Shown: positions 10,791 to 19,564, counted from the stretch's first letter. The stretch is DNA of 64,000 nt from DASUCS01 sp041166385 (GCA_041166385.1 JBEEFW010000035.1:1-64000), one strand, 5' to 3'. Program-made: numbers and translations. Notes: generated by a model from the letters alone, not told the origin.

Positions 10791-11609
10791 CTACGGCGTG
10801 AAGGCATTGCGGATCGTTGCTCTCGCGTCAGCCACCCGGTTCCAGTAGCCGTAGGTACCCTCGTCCTTGAGTTCCGTCGCCGCGTCGATGAGTCCGCCGA
10901 GCGCGACATAGGCGAGCGATCCGCCCACGGAGATCCGCGCCACACCGACCGACGCGAGTTCGGCGACCGTGGGGCATCCCGCAACGGCGAGCACATTCAC
11001 CGGGGCATCGACCGACTGCACCACGGATCGGATGTCGTCGAGCGAGCGCAGACCGGGTGCGAACAGCACGTCGGCGCCCGCCTCTTGATACGCCTGCAGC
11101 CGTGCGATGGTGTCGGCGAGATCGTCGCGGCCGCGGATGAGGTTCTCGGCGCGCGCGGTGAGTACGAGCTGCGCCGGCCCTCGATGTGCAGCTTCAACTG
11201 CGGCGGCCACGCGCTCCACCGCCAGCCCGATGTCGTAGATGGTGTCGTCTGGCTGGCCCGAGTAGTCCTCGATCGAGCATCCGGCGAGACCAGTGGCACA
11301 CGCCAGCGTGACCGTCTCCGCGACACCTGCCGGATCGTGAGCGAATCCGTTCTCCGTGTCGGCGGCAACCGGTATGTCGACCGCCGCCGACAATGCCTTC
11401 GAGTGATCGAGCGTCTCGTCGCGCGTCACCGTGCCATCGAGCCGGCCGAGGGTCGCCGCGAAGCCGCTGCTCGTCGTGGCGATGGCTTCGAACCCCAGTG
11501 ACTCGAGGAGCCGCGCCGACCCGGCATCCCACGCATTCGGTTGCAGCAGCGGCCGTCGATCGTGATGCAGTGCGAGGAACCTGCCGGCCTTGCCCCCGAG
11601 CGTCGCCAC
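10791..11609 (-). CDS. Isocitrate lyase/PEP mutase family protein
   Basis: A 272-residue (beta/alpha)8 protein of the ICL/PEPM superfamily. Typical segments are LLQPNAWDAGSARLLESLGF at the start, VAADTENGF (metal-binding Asp/Glu region), GCSIEDYSG, LTARAENL and GADVLFAPGL. The family cleaves or forms C-C or C-P bonds of small oxyacids; the lack of the isocitrate-lyase KKCGH motif suggests the PEP mutase or oxaloacetate-decarboxylase-like branch. The substrate cannot be told. It is transcribed toward the NurA-like gene and divergently from the GNAT gene. Confidence 0.85.
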   Translation of the reverse strand: MATLGGKAGRFLALHHDRRPLLQPNAWDAGSARLLESLGFEAIATTSSGFAATLGRLDGTVTRDETLDHSKALSAAVDIPVAADTENGFAHDPAGVAETVTLACATGLAGCSIEDYSGQPDDTIYDIGLAVERVAAAVEAAHRGPAQLVLTARAENLIRGRDDLADTIARLQAYQEAGADVLFAPGLRSLDDIRSVVQSVDAPVNVLAVAGCPTVAELASVGVARISVGGSLAYVALGGLIDAATELKDEGTYGYWNRVADARATIRNAFTP

Positions 11610-11692
11610 CGCGACAACCTAGTGACGCCGACGGCCGGTGGCGCCCGCAAAAACAGTGGTTCGAGGACGTGTGGGCGTGTAGCCATCTGCAA

Positions 11693-12223
11693 GTGGAGTA
11701 CCGGCCGGCCACTGTGCACGACATCGCGCCGATCGCCGCACTCCACGCCGACAGCTGGCGCCGGAGCTACCGCGGGGTGTACTCGGACGCGTATCTCGAC
11801 GGCGACGTTCTCGACGACCGACGGGCGGTGTGGACGGAGCGGCTGTCCCATCCGAGCCACGCCGACGACACCGTCGTCGCGGAAGCGAACGGCGAGATCG
11901 TCGGGTTTGCCCACACGATCCTCGAAGACGACCCGCAGTGGGGCGCGCTGTTGGACAACCTGCATGTCGCCCACGGGATCAAGCGCAGCGGGATCGGTCG
12001 AGCGCTCATGGCGCGCTCGGCGTCGGCCGTGCTGACTCGGGGCGTGCACAGAGCGCTGTACCTCATGGTGCTCGAGGCGAACACTTCCGCTCAGGCGTTC
12101 TACGACGCGTGCGGTGGCGAATGCGTTGGCCGTGAGGACTGGGAACCTCCGGGTGGCGGAACCGTCGTCGCGTTGCGGTACGCGTGGCGGAATCCCGGCC
12201 TACTGATCGCTACGACTCGGTGA
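11693..12223 (+). CDS. GNAT family N-acetyltransferase
   Basis: About 176 residues with the GNAT fold: an N-terminal YRPATVHDIAPIAALHADSWR, the central beta strand VVAEANGEIVGFAHTI, the acetyl-CoA-binding LHVAHGIKRSGIGRALMA (the usual R/Q-x-x-G-x-G/A position) and the C-terminal LEANTSAQAFYDACGG. The substrate is unknown. The GTG at 11693 starts just before the first strand; in-frame GTGs further upstream are possible. The 3' end overlaps the converging DUF3097 gene by 14 bases. Confidence 0.85.
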   Translation: MEYRPATVHDIAPIAALHADSWRRSYRGVYSDAYLDGDVLDDRRAVWTERLSHPSHADDTVVAEANGEIVGFAHTILEDDPQWGALLDNLHVAHGIKRSGIGRALMARSASAVLTRGVHRALYLMVLEANTSAQAFYDACGGECVGREDWEPPGGGTVVALRYAWRNPGLLIATTR

Positions 12224-13028
12224 TGAAGTCGATGAGCTCTTCCACGGCGCGTACGAGCGGCGGTTCGAGATCGGTGTAGCTGTGCACGCTCGACAGCAGT
12301 CGGCGCCACAGCACCCCGGGATCGCGCTCGCCAAGCACCTGGCACACGCCTTCCTTCCACGGCACCCCACGCGGGATCGTGGGCCAGCGTGGCAACCCGA
12401 TGAGCGTAGGCTTCACCGCTTCCCACACGTCGACATAGGGCGTACCGGTCACGAGCACGTATGACGACGTGAGCGCTTGCGACACGCGCCATTCCTTCGT
12501 GCCGTCGACGAGGTGGTCGACGAGCACGCCGAGTCGTCGTCCGGGGCCGGGCCGGAAGTCGAGCACCGTCTCGGGTAGATGATCGAGACCGTCGAGTCGT
12601 TCGACGACGACGCCCTCAGCGCGCAGGTCGTCACCCCAGACCTTCTCGACGAGCTCAGCGTCGTGCATGCCCTCCACGAGGATGCGGCTCGCCTGCGCGA
12701 CGCGCGGTTGATGCTCGATCGCCACGGAGCCCGACGCGGTGAGTGACAGCGAGTCGCTCTGCGTCGTGCGCGGCGGTACGAGGGTGACCACCCGTCCTTC
12801 GACGACGAAGCCGCCGGGCAGGAGGCGCACAGGACATTCGCGCCCGCGCCGGTCCCGCAGCACCACCACGCCGCTCTTGGCGCGCACGACGAATCCCACA
12901 AGGCCGGAGGCGCGGTGCTCCACGATGCGTCCTGCGGCGGCCTCGACGACCGGGTAGGTCTCGCGTACGCGTCGCGGGCCATCGAGGTCGGGGAGGCCGT
13001 TCAAGATCCCGCGATCGGGCTCGGCCAT
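12210..13028 (-). CDS. DUF3097 family protein
   Basis: About 272 residues resembling the actinobacterial DUF3097 family, recognised by LVEGMHDAELVEKVWGDDLR followed by EGVVVERLDGLDHL, and by GVLVDHLVDGTKEWRV. The EGxxDAELV segment resembles the acidic motif of Toprim-like domains, so a nucleic-acid-related function is possible but unproven. The ATG at 13028 is chosen; the frame is open to 13124, but that would run into the upstream patatin gene, which ends at 13096. Confidence 0.78.
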   Translation of the reverse strand: MAEPDRGILNGLPDLDGPRRVRETYPVVEAAAGRIVEHRASGLVGFVVRAKSGVVVLRDRRGRECPVRLLPGGFVVEGRVVTLVPPRTTQSDSLSLTASGSVAIEHQPRVAQASRILVEGMHDAELVEKVWGDDLRAEGVVVERLDGLDHLPETVLDFRPGPGRRLGVLVDHLVDGTKEWRVSQALTSSYVLVTGTPYVDVWEAVKPTLIGLPRWPTIPRGVPWKEGVCQVLGERDPGVLWRRLLSSVHSYTDLEPPLVRAVEELIDFITES

Positions 13029-13095
13029 GAAGTTCGGAGCGTACCGATGAGGGTCGTCGCGAACGCGGACCCCGGAGACCCGACGATGCCGCTGA

Positions 13096-13950
13096 CTACA
13101 AACTGGCGGCCACCGGATGTGCATCGAGGAAGCCGGCGGCGGCGGCGTGCGCCCGCTTGATCAGTTGCGCCGTCTTGGAGAAGTCGTTGCGTTTGATCGG
13201 TCCAGGATCGACGCCCGGGAGGATCACGACCTCGATTTCCTCGTGCTGCACCTCGCTTTCACGGGCGAAGCGTTCGTTGCGCGCGATCGAGAACGCCTGG
13301 AGCAGCACATCGAGTGGACGCTGCGGGTTTGGTCGCGGTCGTTCGAAGTTGCCGACGTGGAGGACGACGACACGGTCGACGCCGAGCTCGATGGCGCGCG
13401 AGATCGGCACGTTGTCGACGACCGCTCCATCGATGTAGGGCTCGCCATCGATATCGACGGGTGGCAAGACCGCGGGCAACGCGGCCGACGCCAGGATCGG
13501 CGCGACGACGGGCCCGCGATGGAACCACTCCGGCCGGCCGGTCCGCAGCGATGTCGCGACAACATGCAGCGGTACTTCGAAGTCTTCGAAGTTGCGTTCG
13601 GTGAAGGTTGATTCGACCAATCGGCGGATGCGCTCGTTCGTCACCATCGAGTGCGCCTTCTTCAGCAGCAACCAGGGCCCGGTGAGCTTGCCGGGAGAGA
13701 ACACCTGCCACGTCGCCGGGTCGAGCCACACCTGGCGCAGCCGCTCGACCCCTTCGAGACTCGGGGTGGACGCGATCGCCGCCGCGTTGAGCGCACCGAC
13801 CGAGCAACCCACCAGCACGTCGGGCGTCACATCGCGCTCGAACAACGCGTGCAACATCCCTATCTGCACCGCCCCGAGGTTCCCGCCCCCGCCCAGCACG
13901 AACGCCGTTCGATGGCGACTTCCCCGAGGATGCAATGTCGTGACAGACAT
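13096..13950 (-). CDS. Patatin-like phospholipase
   Basis: A 284-residue acyl hydrolase with the patatin Ser-Asp dyad. The oxyanion-hole motif is GGGGNLGAVQIG, the nucleophile elbow is GCSVG, and the catalytic aspartate lies in DGAVVDNVP. Patatin proteins hydrolyse acyl esters of phospholipids or related lipids. No signal peptide is seen, so it is probably cytoplasmic or membrane-associated. The ATG at 13950 puts the start 15 residues before the oxyanion motif. A 76-bp gap separates it from the divergent SDR gene. Confidence 0.88.
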   Translation of the reverse strand: MSVTTLHPRGSRHRTAFVLGGGGNLGAVQIGMLHALFERDVTPDVLVGCSVGALNAAAIASTPSLEGVERLRQVWLDPATWQVFSPGKLTGPWLLLKKAHSMVTNERIRRLVESTFTERNFEDFEVPLHVVATSLRTGRPEWFHRGPVVAPILASAALPAVLPPVDIDGEPYIDGAVVDNVPISRAIELGVDRVVVLHVGNFERPRPNPQRPLDVLLQAFSIARNERFARESEVQHEEIEVVILPGVDPGPIKRNDFSKTAQLIKRAHAAAAGFLDAHPVAASL

Positions 13951-14026
13951 CGGCACCCCCTCGCCGCTACTTCCCCCTATCGGACAGGGTACGACGGCTC
14001 GTGAGTGTGTGCGATAGAAACCCGCC

Positions 14027-14779
14027 ATGACGCTTGCTGGTCGGAATGCACTAGTCACCGGTGGAGGTCGCGGCATCGGGCGCGCCATCGCCCTCGCGCT
14101 CGCGGAGGACGGCGCCGACGTTGCCGTGAACTACCGGCGCGACAAGGACTCGGCGGAGGAGGTCGTCGCCGAGATCCAAGCGCTCGGCCGTCGCGCCGTT
14201 GCCGTCTGCGGCTCGGTCGACGTGTTGGACGACGTTCGTGCCATCGCCGATGGAAGTACCGCCGCGCTCGGACCGATCGACATCCTCGTCAACAACGCGG
14301 GCATCGCCAGTCGCGGCAACACCGTCGCGAAGACCGACCCCGAAGAAGTCGAGCGCGTCGTCCGCACGCACGCGATTGGTCCGCACTGGTTGTGCGGGCT
14401 GATCATCCCGGGCATGCGCACCCGCCCTCGCGGCGACATCGTGTTCATCTCTTCGGCCGCGACGCGCGGCAACGCCGCGGCGAGCGCGCCGTACAACATG
14501 GGCAAGCACGCGATGGAGTCGTTGGCGTTCACGCTCGCGAAGGAGGAGCGCGCGAAGGGCATCCACGTGAACATCGTCGCTCCGGGCCTCGTGAAGACCG
14601 AGATGGGCAAGCGGCTCATGAAGGCGTTCGGACAGGACATCGAAGAGATGGACCCGGCCGCTCCCTACGGGCGTGTCTGCCGCCCGGAGGACGTGGCCAA
14701 CGTGGTGCGCTGGATCGTGTCCGACGGCGCCGGCTACCTCAACGGTGAGCGCATCTACGTCGACGGCGGAGCCCAATAG
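14027..14779 (+). CDS. SDR family oxidoreductase (FabG-like)
   Basis: A 250-residue classical short-chain dehydrogenase. The dinucleotide-binding TGGGRGIG is at the N-terminus, followed by ILVNNAG, the catalytic Ser in FISSAAT, the YNMGK active-site Tyr/Lys and a terminal NGERIYVDGG. NADP(H)-dependent 3-oxoacyl reduction is typical of this branch, but the substrate is not determined. The gene is 23 bp upstream of the HesB-NifU gene and may be cotranscribed with it. Confidence 0.9.
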   Translation: MTLAGRNALVTGGGRGIGRAIALALAEDGADVAVNYRRDKDSAEEVVAEIQALGRRAVAVCGSVDVLDDVRAIADGSTAALGPIDILVNNAGIASRGNTVAKTDPEEVERVVRTHAIGPHWLCGLIIPGMRTRPRGDIVFISSAATRGNAAASAPYNMGKHAMESLAFTLAKEERAKGIHVNIVAPGLVKTEMGKRLMKAFGQDIEEMDPAAPYGRVCRPEDVANVVRWIVSDGAGYLNGERIYVDGGAQ

Positions 14780-14802
14780 CCCACCCGGTAGCCTGGATCA
14801 CG

Positions 14803-15420
14803 ATGTCTGACACGATCACCGAGCCGATCATCCACGTCACCGAGACGGCGCTCGCCAAGATTCTCGAGCTGCGGTCCGCCGAGGAAGACCCCGACGGTCT
14901 CGGCTTGCGCATCGAAGTCACCGGGGTACGCGGCGCGGAGTTCAGCTACGACCTCGCCTTCGAGCCGCTGGCCGAGTGCGATGCCGACGACGTGAAGCAA
15001 GAGCAGGGCGGTCTCGCCGTCGTCGTGCCCGCCGAGAGCGTCGACAAGCTGCTCGGCGCCACGCTCGACCTGCCGAGCAACACGGAGCAGGCCGGTCTCG
15101 TGCTCCGCAACCCCAACCGTCCGGAGGTGCCGGCGCTCGGTGACCCGATCGAGCTCACGGGCACGGTCGAAGACAAGATCCGTCAGCTGCTCGATCAACA
15201 GGTCAACCCGGCGATCGCCGCCCACGGCGGCTTCGCCTCGCTGATCCGTGTCGAGGACTCCACCGCATTCATCGCGATGGGCGGCGGCTGCCAAGGCTGC
15301 GCGATGTCGGCGCTCACGCTGCGCGAAGGGATCCAGTCCGCCATCCTCGGCTCGATCCCAGAGATCACGGCGGTCGAGGACACCACCGACCACGCGTCTG
15401 GCGAGAACCCCTTCTACTAG
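14803..15420 (+). CDS. HesB-like/NifU C-terminal Fe-S scaffold protein (NfuA-like)
   Basis: A 205-residue two-domain protein. The N-terminal half resembles the HesB/IscA fold but has lost the three ligand cysteines of true A-type carriers, as in NfuA. The C-terminal half is a NifU/Nfu domain with NPAIAAHGG and the cluster-binding GGGCQGCAMS (Cys-x2-Cys). Nfu proteins carry 4Fe-4S clusters to client enzymes. Likely clients in this window include the radical-SAM enzyme MoaA, which is an inference. Confidence 0.9.
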   Translation: MSDTITEPIIHVTETALAKILELRSAEEDPDGLGLRIEVTGVRGAEFSYDLAFEPLAECDADDVKQEQGGLAVVVPAESVDKLLGATLDLPSNTEQAGLVLRNPNRPEVPALGDPIELTGTVEDKIRQLLDQQVNPAIAAHGGFASLIRVEDSTAFIAMGGGCQGCAMSALTLREGIQSAILGSIPEITAVEDTTDHASGENPFY

Positions 15421-15456
15421 GGCAAGGTTCCCCGAGTACGAACAGGGGGAAATCGA

Positions 15457-16860
15457 GTGCAAGGAATCGTCGCTTACGGCGCGTACGTGCCGTACTGGCG
15501 CTTGCAGCGGGCAGCCATCGGCGCCGCGCTGGGCGCAGGTGGTGGGAAGGGAACCCGGGCGGTGGCGTCGTACGACGAAGACGCCACGTCGATGGGTGTC
15601 GAAGCCGCCCGTCTCGCGCTGAAGGATCACGACGGGGCGCGGCCGAGCAACGTGGTCTTCTCCACCTCCACGCCGCCGTACCTCGACAAGACGAACGCCA
15701 CCGCCATCCACGCCGCGCTCGGCCTCGATCGTGCGGGCTCGGCCTTCGACGCGAACGGATCGGTCCGGTCGGCGTTCTACGCGTTCGAGTCCGCCGTCAC
15801 GGCGAACGAGCCAACCATCGGTGTCATCGCCGACGTGCGCACGGGGCTTCCCGGCGGCAGCGACGAGCGCGACGGCGGCGACGGAGCGGTGGCATTCGTG
15901 TTCGGCACAGATGGGGCAATCGCCGAGCCGGTTCGCGCCGCTCACGCCAGTGACGAGTTCCTCGACCGCTGGCGGATGCCGGGCGACACTGCATCGCGGG
16001 TGTGGGAGGAACGCTTCGGCGAGCAGATCTACGTGCCCTTGGCGGAGGCCGCGGCCTCCGATGCGCTCAAGCTGTCGGGTCTCACCATCGACGAGATCGA
16101 CCACGTGATCATCTCGGGCCTGCACGGTCGAGCGGCTCGACAGGCCGCACAGCGGCTCGGCGCTCGAGCCGACGCGTACGCTCCGGATCTGTCGTCGACG
16201 ATCGGCAACGCCGGGTCGGCATCGTGGGGGATCGCACTGGCCGAGGTGCTGGATCGTGCCGAGCCGAACCAGACGATCCTGGTGCTCTCGCTCGCCGATG
16301 GGGCCGACGCCGGCATTCTGCGCACGACCGACGCGCTGCCGGCGTATCGCAAACGCCAGGCGAGCACCGTCGCCCAACAGATCGCGTCCGCTCGCGACGA
16401 CCTCGACTACAACACCTTCCTCACGTGGCGCGGCTTCCTCGATCGTGAGCCACCGCGGCGGCCCGATCCTGAGGCGTACTACGGCCCGCCGGCGCACCGC
16501 ACGGAGGCGTGGAAGTTCGCGTTCGTCGGCAGCAAGTGCACCGAGTGCGGCTTCATCCACCTGCCACCGGCTCGCGTGTGCAGCCGGTGCAGCTCGATCG
16601 ACCAGATGACATCGATCTCGCTGGCCGACGCGCAAGCCACCATCGCCACGTACACGATCGACCGGCTGGCGTATTCGCTGTCGCCGCCCACCGTTCCCGC
16701 GGTCCTCGACTTCGACGGCGGCGGTCGCTACACGTGTGAGCTGACCGACGTCGACCCCGACACCGTCGCCGTTGGCCAGCGCGTCGAGCTCACGTTCCGA
16801 CGCACGGTGACGGCCAAGAACATTCACAACTACTTCTGGAAAGCTCGCCCCATCAGATAA
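15457..16860 (+). CDS. HMG-CoA-synthase-like thiolase-fold protein fused to a DUF35 OB-fold domain
   Basis: A 467-residue fusion. Residues 1 to about 340 follow the HMG-CoA synthase/thiolase fold (YGAYVPYWRL, EDATSMGVEAARLAL, STSTPPYLDKTNA, DGAVAFVFG, SSTIGNAGSA). Residues from about 345 form a DUF35 module with a zinc ribbon (Cys-x2-Cys-x10-Cys-x2-Cys beginning CTECG) and an OB fold. The position of the catalytic cysteine appears as FDANGSVRSAF, with no Cys, so normal condensing chemistry is doubtful; an aldolase or acyltransferase-type role is possible. The start is GTG with AGGGGGA upstream. Confidence 0.8.
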   Translation: MQGIVAYGAYVPYWRLQRAAIGAALGAGGGKGTRAVASYDEDATSMGVEAARLALKDHDGARPSNVVFSTSTPPYLDKTNATAIHAALGLDRAGSAFDANGSVRSAFYAFESAVTANEPTIGVIADVRTGLPGGSDERDGGDGAVAFVFGTDGAIAEPVRAAHASDEFLDRWRMPGDTASRVWEERFGEQIYVPLAEAAASDALKLSGLTIDEIDHVIISGLHGRAARQAAQRLGARADAYAPDLSSTIGNAGSASWGIALAEVLDRAEPNQTILVLSLADGADAGILRTTDALPAYRKRQASTVAQQIASARDDLDYNTFLTWRGFLDREPPRRPDPEAYYGPPAHRTEAWKFAFVGSKCTECGFIHLPPARVCSRCSSIDQMTSISLADAQATIATYTIDRLAYSLSPPTVPAVLDFDGGGRYTCELTDVDPDTVAVGQRVELTFRRTVTAKNIHNYFWKARPIR

Positions 16861-16940
16861 CGCCGAACTGCGCGAGGAAGTCAGGTCGCAAGGTTGAGCC
16901 TTCAGCTCTCGACCCGCGGGCGCCAGGTTCGCTGAGGCGA

Positions 16941-17651
16941 TTAGCGCGCCGTCATTCGCACGCAGCAGTGGCCCGGCTCCGGTGCAAGGCGAGCCGTGAG
17001 GAGATCCTCGCCGCCGATGCCTTCGATGATTCCGGACAGGAGATCCAGGTTCATGCCGCACACGAGCGTCCGGTGCTGCTCGGCCAGTGCGTGGAAGGGA
17101 CAGTTGGCCAGCACGATGTCGTCGTTCCGCAGGTGGGGCTCATACCCGTTGCGCTCGAGCACGTGCACGAGCGCAACGCGGCGCTTGGCTTTGCCTGGGC
17201 GCGTCCCCGCTTCGGCTCGCGCCGCTTGTCCGACGCGCCGGCCGGTCTCGATTGCGGCGTTGCGCAACGCGACGTCGACTGGCACCGCTTCGGTAGAGGC
17301 GCGCTCGACCGCCTCGGCCAGCAACCCGCCGGCGAGGTCGTAGTGGCGTTCGGGTAGCGACACCTCGATCTCCCGGTCGGAGCGCCGGTAGACCTTGGCC
17401 GTGCGGCCGGCACCCGGTCCGGTGCGGCCCGTGAGCCGTTGAAAGTCGACGTCGGCGAGACCGGCGTCGACGAGCTTGTCGAGGTGGAACGCGGCGACCG
17501 ATCGAGCGATGTCGAGAGTCTCGACTGCGTCGTCGCGGCTCAGTTGCACGCGCTCGATCAGCAGTTCGTAGACGGCCCGGGTGACCGGATGGTCGAGGGC
17601 GGCGACGCCCCGGATGCGCTCGTCGAACGGCTCCGCGTTCACGGCTCCCAT
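16941..17651 (-). CDS. ArsR-like HTH regulator with C-terminal cysteine cluster (SufR-like)
   Basis: About 236 residues. The N-terminal winged helix (SRDDAVETLDIARSVAAFHLDKLVDAGL) is of the COG2345 type. The C-terminal half carries NCPFHALAEQ, VCGMN and a late CC pair, an arrangement like the three iron-sulfur-ligating cysteines of SufR regulators. A redox- or Fe-S-sensing repressor is therefore plausible. The ATG at 17651 is preferred over the one at 17663. It is divergent from the DoxX/FAD-reductase pair, and the shared 79-bp region contains repeated TTCTAA/TTAGAA half-sites. Confidence 0.8.
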   Translation of the reverse strand: MGAVNAEPFDERIRGVAALDHPVTRAVYELLIERVQLSRDDAVETLDIARSVAAFHLDKLVDAGLADVDFQRLTGRTGPGAGRTAKVYRRSDREIEVSLPERHYDLAGGLLAEAVERASTEAVPVDVALRNAAIETGRRVGQAARAEAGTRPGKAKRRVALVHVLERNGYEPHLRNDDIVLANCPFHALAEQHRTLVCGMNLDLLSGIIEGIGGEDLLTARLAPEPGHCCVRMTAR

Positions 17652-17719
17652 TCTAAGACACAAGAAACTTGACGAAAGACGCGAACGCTTCTAACGTCAA
17701 AATTACTGTCACTTAGAAG
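17651..17719 (+). promoter_or_regulatory. Divergent promoter with TTCTAA/TTAGAA operator half-sites
   Basis: The sequence TTGACG (17669-17674), a 17-base spacer and TAACGT (17692-17697) form a good sigma-70-type promoter for the DoxX gene. Half-sites TTCTAAG at 17651, CTTCTAA at 17688-17694 and CTTAGAAG at 17712-17719 make inverted repeats that overlap the -10 box. These are likely binding sites for the adjacent regulator. Confidence 0.6.
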
Positions 17720-17730
17720 GAGGCTGGCTG

Positions 17731-18174
17731 ATGTCCACCACCAACGTTCGCCGTTCCGCCACTGCAGGTCCGGCTGTTCGTCGGGAGCTGTCCGACCCGG
17801 TGTTCCAGGGCTTCACACTCTTGCGCGTCGGGTTCACCGTCGCCCCGATCCTGTTCGGGCTGGACAAGTTCCTCGACTGGCTCGTCGATTGGCGCGTCTA
17901 TCTCGCGCCCCAACTCGACGACATCATCCCGGGCAACGCCCATCAGGCCATGCTGGCCGTCGGCGTCATCGAGATCGTCGCCGGTCTCGTGGTTGCCCTG
18001 CGGCCGAAGTTCGGCGGCTACCTGGTCGCGGCCTGGCTCGGCGGAATCATCGTGAATCTGCTGATGCAGGCCGACTTCTACGACGTCGCCTTGCGCGACT
18101 TCGGACTATTGCTCGGCGCGCTCACGCTGGCTCGTCTGGCCACGGCGTTCGACCGCTCACCAGCCGCAGCCTGA
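17731..18174 (+). CDS. DoxX family membrane protein
   Basis: A 147-residue protein with about four hydrophobic segments (LLRVGFTVAPILFGLDKFL, AMLAVGVIEIVAGLVVAL, YLVAAWLGGIIVNLLM, FGLLLGALTLARLA) typical of the DoxX/DoxD family, which often accompanies redox enzymes. A strong AGAAGGAGG ribosome-binding site precedes the ATG. It is followed 5 bp downstream by an FAD-dependent reductase, so the two probably form a small redox operon under the divergent Cys-rich regulator. Confidence 0.85.
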   Translation: MSTTNVRRSATAGPAVRRELSDPVFQGFTLLRVGFTVAPILFGLDKFLDWLVDWRVYLAPQLDDIIPGNAHQAMLAVGVIEIVAGLVVALRPKFGGYLVAAWLGGIIVNLLMQADFYDVALRDFGLLLGALTLARLATAFDRSPAAA

Positions 18175-18179
18175 TCGGC

Positions 18180-19409
18180 ATGACGCGCGACCGAAGCATC
18201 GTGATCATCGGCGCAGGTCTTGCCGGCGCCAAGGCCGCCGAGAGTGCGCGTGCGACCGGATTCGACGGCCGCATCGTGCTCGTCGGGGCTGAGTCGCACC
18301 CGCCCTACGAGCGTCCGCCGCTGTCGAAAGCGTTGCTGCGCGGAGAAACCGATCCGAAGTCCACGCAGGTACACGACTCGGGCTACTACGGCGCGCACGA
18401 CATCGAGCTCATCACCGGTCATGCCGTGGTTGCCGTCGACATCGCGATGCGCACCGTCCATCTCACCGGTGGCACCACAGTGCGCTTTGACACCGCGGTC
18501 CTCGCCACCGGCGCCACGCCGCGCCACCTCGACGTGCCGGGAGCGCGACTCGACGGGGTCCACTACCTCCGGAACCTCGACGACTCGATGAGGTTGGCCG
18601 ACGCGATTCGGACTGCGAGCCGCGTGGCGGTCGTCGGAGCGGGCTGGATCGGCACCGAGGTGGCGGCCTCCGCTCGCCAGATGGGAGCCGAGGTCGCGCT
18701 CATCGACCCCAGCGCGGTCCCGCTCCGGCGCGTGCTGGGCACGGAGATCGGTGCCGTGTTCGCTCGGCTGCACGCCGACAATGGTGTCGCGCTGCGGCTC
18801 GGCACCGGCGTCGCCGCGCTACGCGGCGCCAGCTCGGTCGAAGAGGTGGTTCTCGCCGACGGACGCACCGAGCCCGCCGACCTCGTCGTCGCCGGCATCG
18901 GTGTCACACCGCGGATCGATCTCGCCGCACCTGCCGGACTGTTCGTCGACGACGGTGTCGTGGTCAATGAGCAACTCGAGACCAGCGCGCCGGGCATCTA
19001 TGCCGCGGGTGACATCGCCAGCGCGTTCCATCCTCACTACGGACGCCATCTGAGAGTCGAGCACTGGGCCAACGCCCTCAACCAGGGAGTCACCGCGGGT
19101 CGCAACGCGGCAGGGGAGCGCGACGTCTACTCGCGGCTCCCGTACTTCTACTCCGACCAGTACGACCTCAGCCTCGAGTACGTCGGCCACTCCACGGCCG
19201 ACGAGGAAGTCGTGGTGCGAGGCGACCTCGGTGACCGCAAGTTCATCGCGTTCTGGCACCGCGACGGCACGGTCAACGCGGCCATGAGCGTGAACGTCTG
19301 GGACGTCGTCGATCACCTCAAGGCGATCGTTGGTCTGGCGAGGCCCGCCGATCCGCTGCGGCTTGCCGACCTGAGCATCACCTTGGAGCAACTGGCGAAC
19401 CGGGACTGA
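18180..19409 (+). CDS. FAD-dependent ferredoxin reductase-type oxidoreductase
   Basis: A 409-residue pyridine nucleotide-disulfide oxidoreductase fold protein. It has an N-terminal FAD motif (IVIIGAGLAGAKAAE), PPYERPPLSKALL typical of ferredoxin/rubredoxin/putidaredoxin reductases, ATGATPR, a second dinucleotide motif VAVVGAGWIGTEVAASAR, and the FAD-contact APGIYAAGDIA. These enzymes pass electrons from NAD(P)H to a ferredoxin, often for P450s or dioxygenases, neither of which is adjacent. The ATG at 18180 lies five bases after the DoxX stop. Confidence 0.92.
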   Translation: MTRDRSIVIIGAGLAGAKAAESARATGFDGRIVLVGAESHPPYERPPLSKALLRGETDPKSTQVHDSGYYGAHDIELITGHAVVAVDIAMRTVHLTGGTTVRFDTAVLATGATPRHLDVPGARLDGVHYLRNLDDSMRLADAIRTASRVAVVGAGWIGTEVAASARQMGAEVALIDPSAVPLRRVLGTEIGAVFARLHADNGVALRLGTGVAALRGASSVEEVVLADGRTEPADLVVAGIGVTPRIDLAAPAGLFVDDGVVVNEQLETSAPGIYAAGDIASAFHPHYGRHLRVEHWANALNQGVTAGRNAAGERDVYSRLPYFYSDQYDLSLEYVGHSTADEEVVVRGDLGDRKFIAFWHRDGTVNAAMSVNVWDVVDHLKAIVGLARPADPLRLADLSITLEQLANRD

Positions 19410-19455
19410 GAAGGGGCGAGCCTCCGCTAGCCCCACCATTGGCGAAGGGGAGTAG

Positions 19456-19471
19456 CCGCGAATATTCGCGG
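19456..19471. promoter_or_regulatory. 16-bp perfect palindrome upstream of thiolase gene
   Basis: CCGCGAATATTCGCGG is a perfect palindrome 94 bp before the thiolase ATG, in a 155-bp non-coding gap. It has the form of a dimeric regulator's operator, though no regulator gene is adjacent. Confidence 0.4.
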
Positions 19472-19564
19472 GTGCGATGCTCATGACCCGAGGAAGGCCG
19501 AGGTCACAGCGTTGTAGCGTGCCTAACTCTGGAAAGCTCGCCCGATTCGGGGAGGTCAGTAGGC

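Noticed and set aside
13029..13124. Longer start for the DUF3097 gene
   Set aside because: The extra codons overlap the patatin gene's 3' end and add no recognisable conserved sequence.
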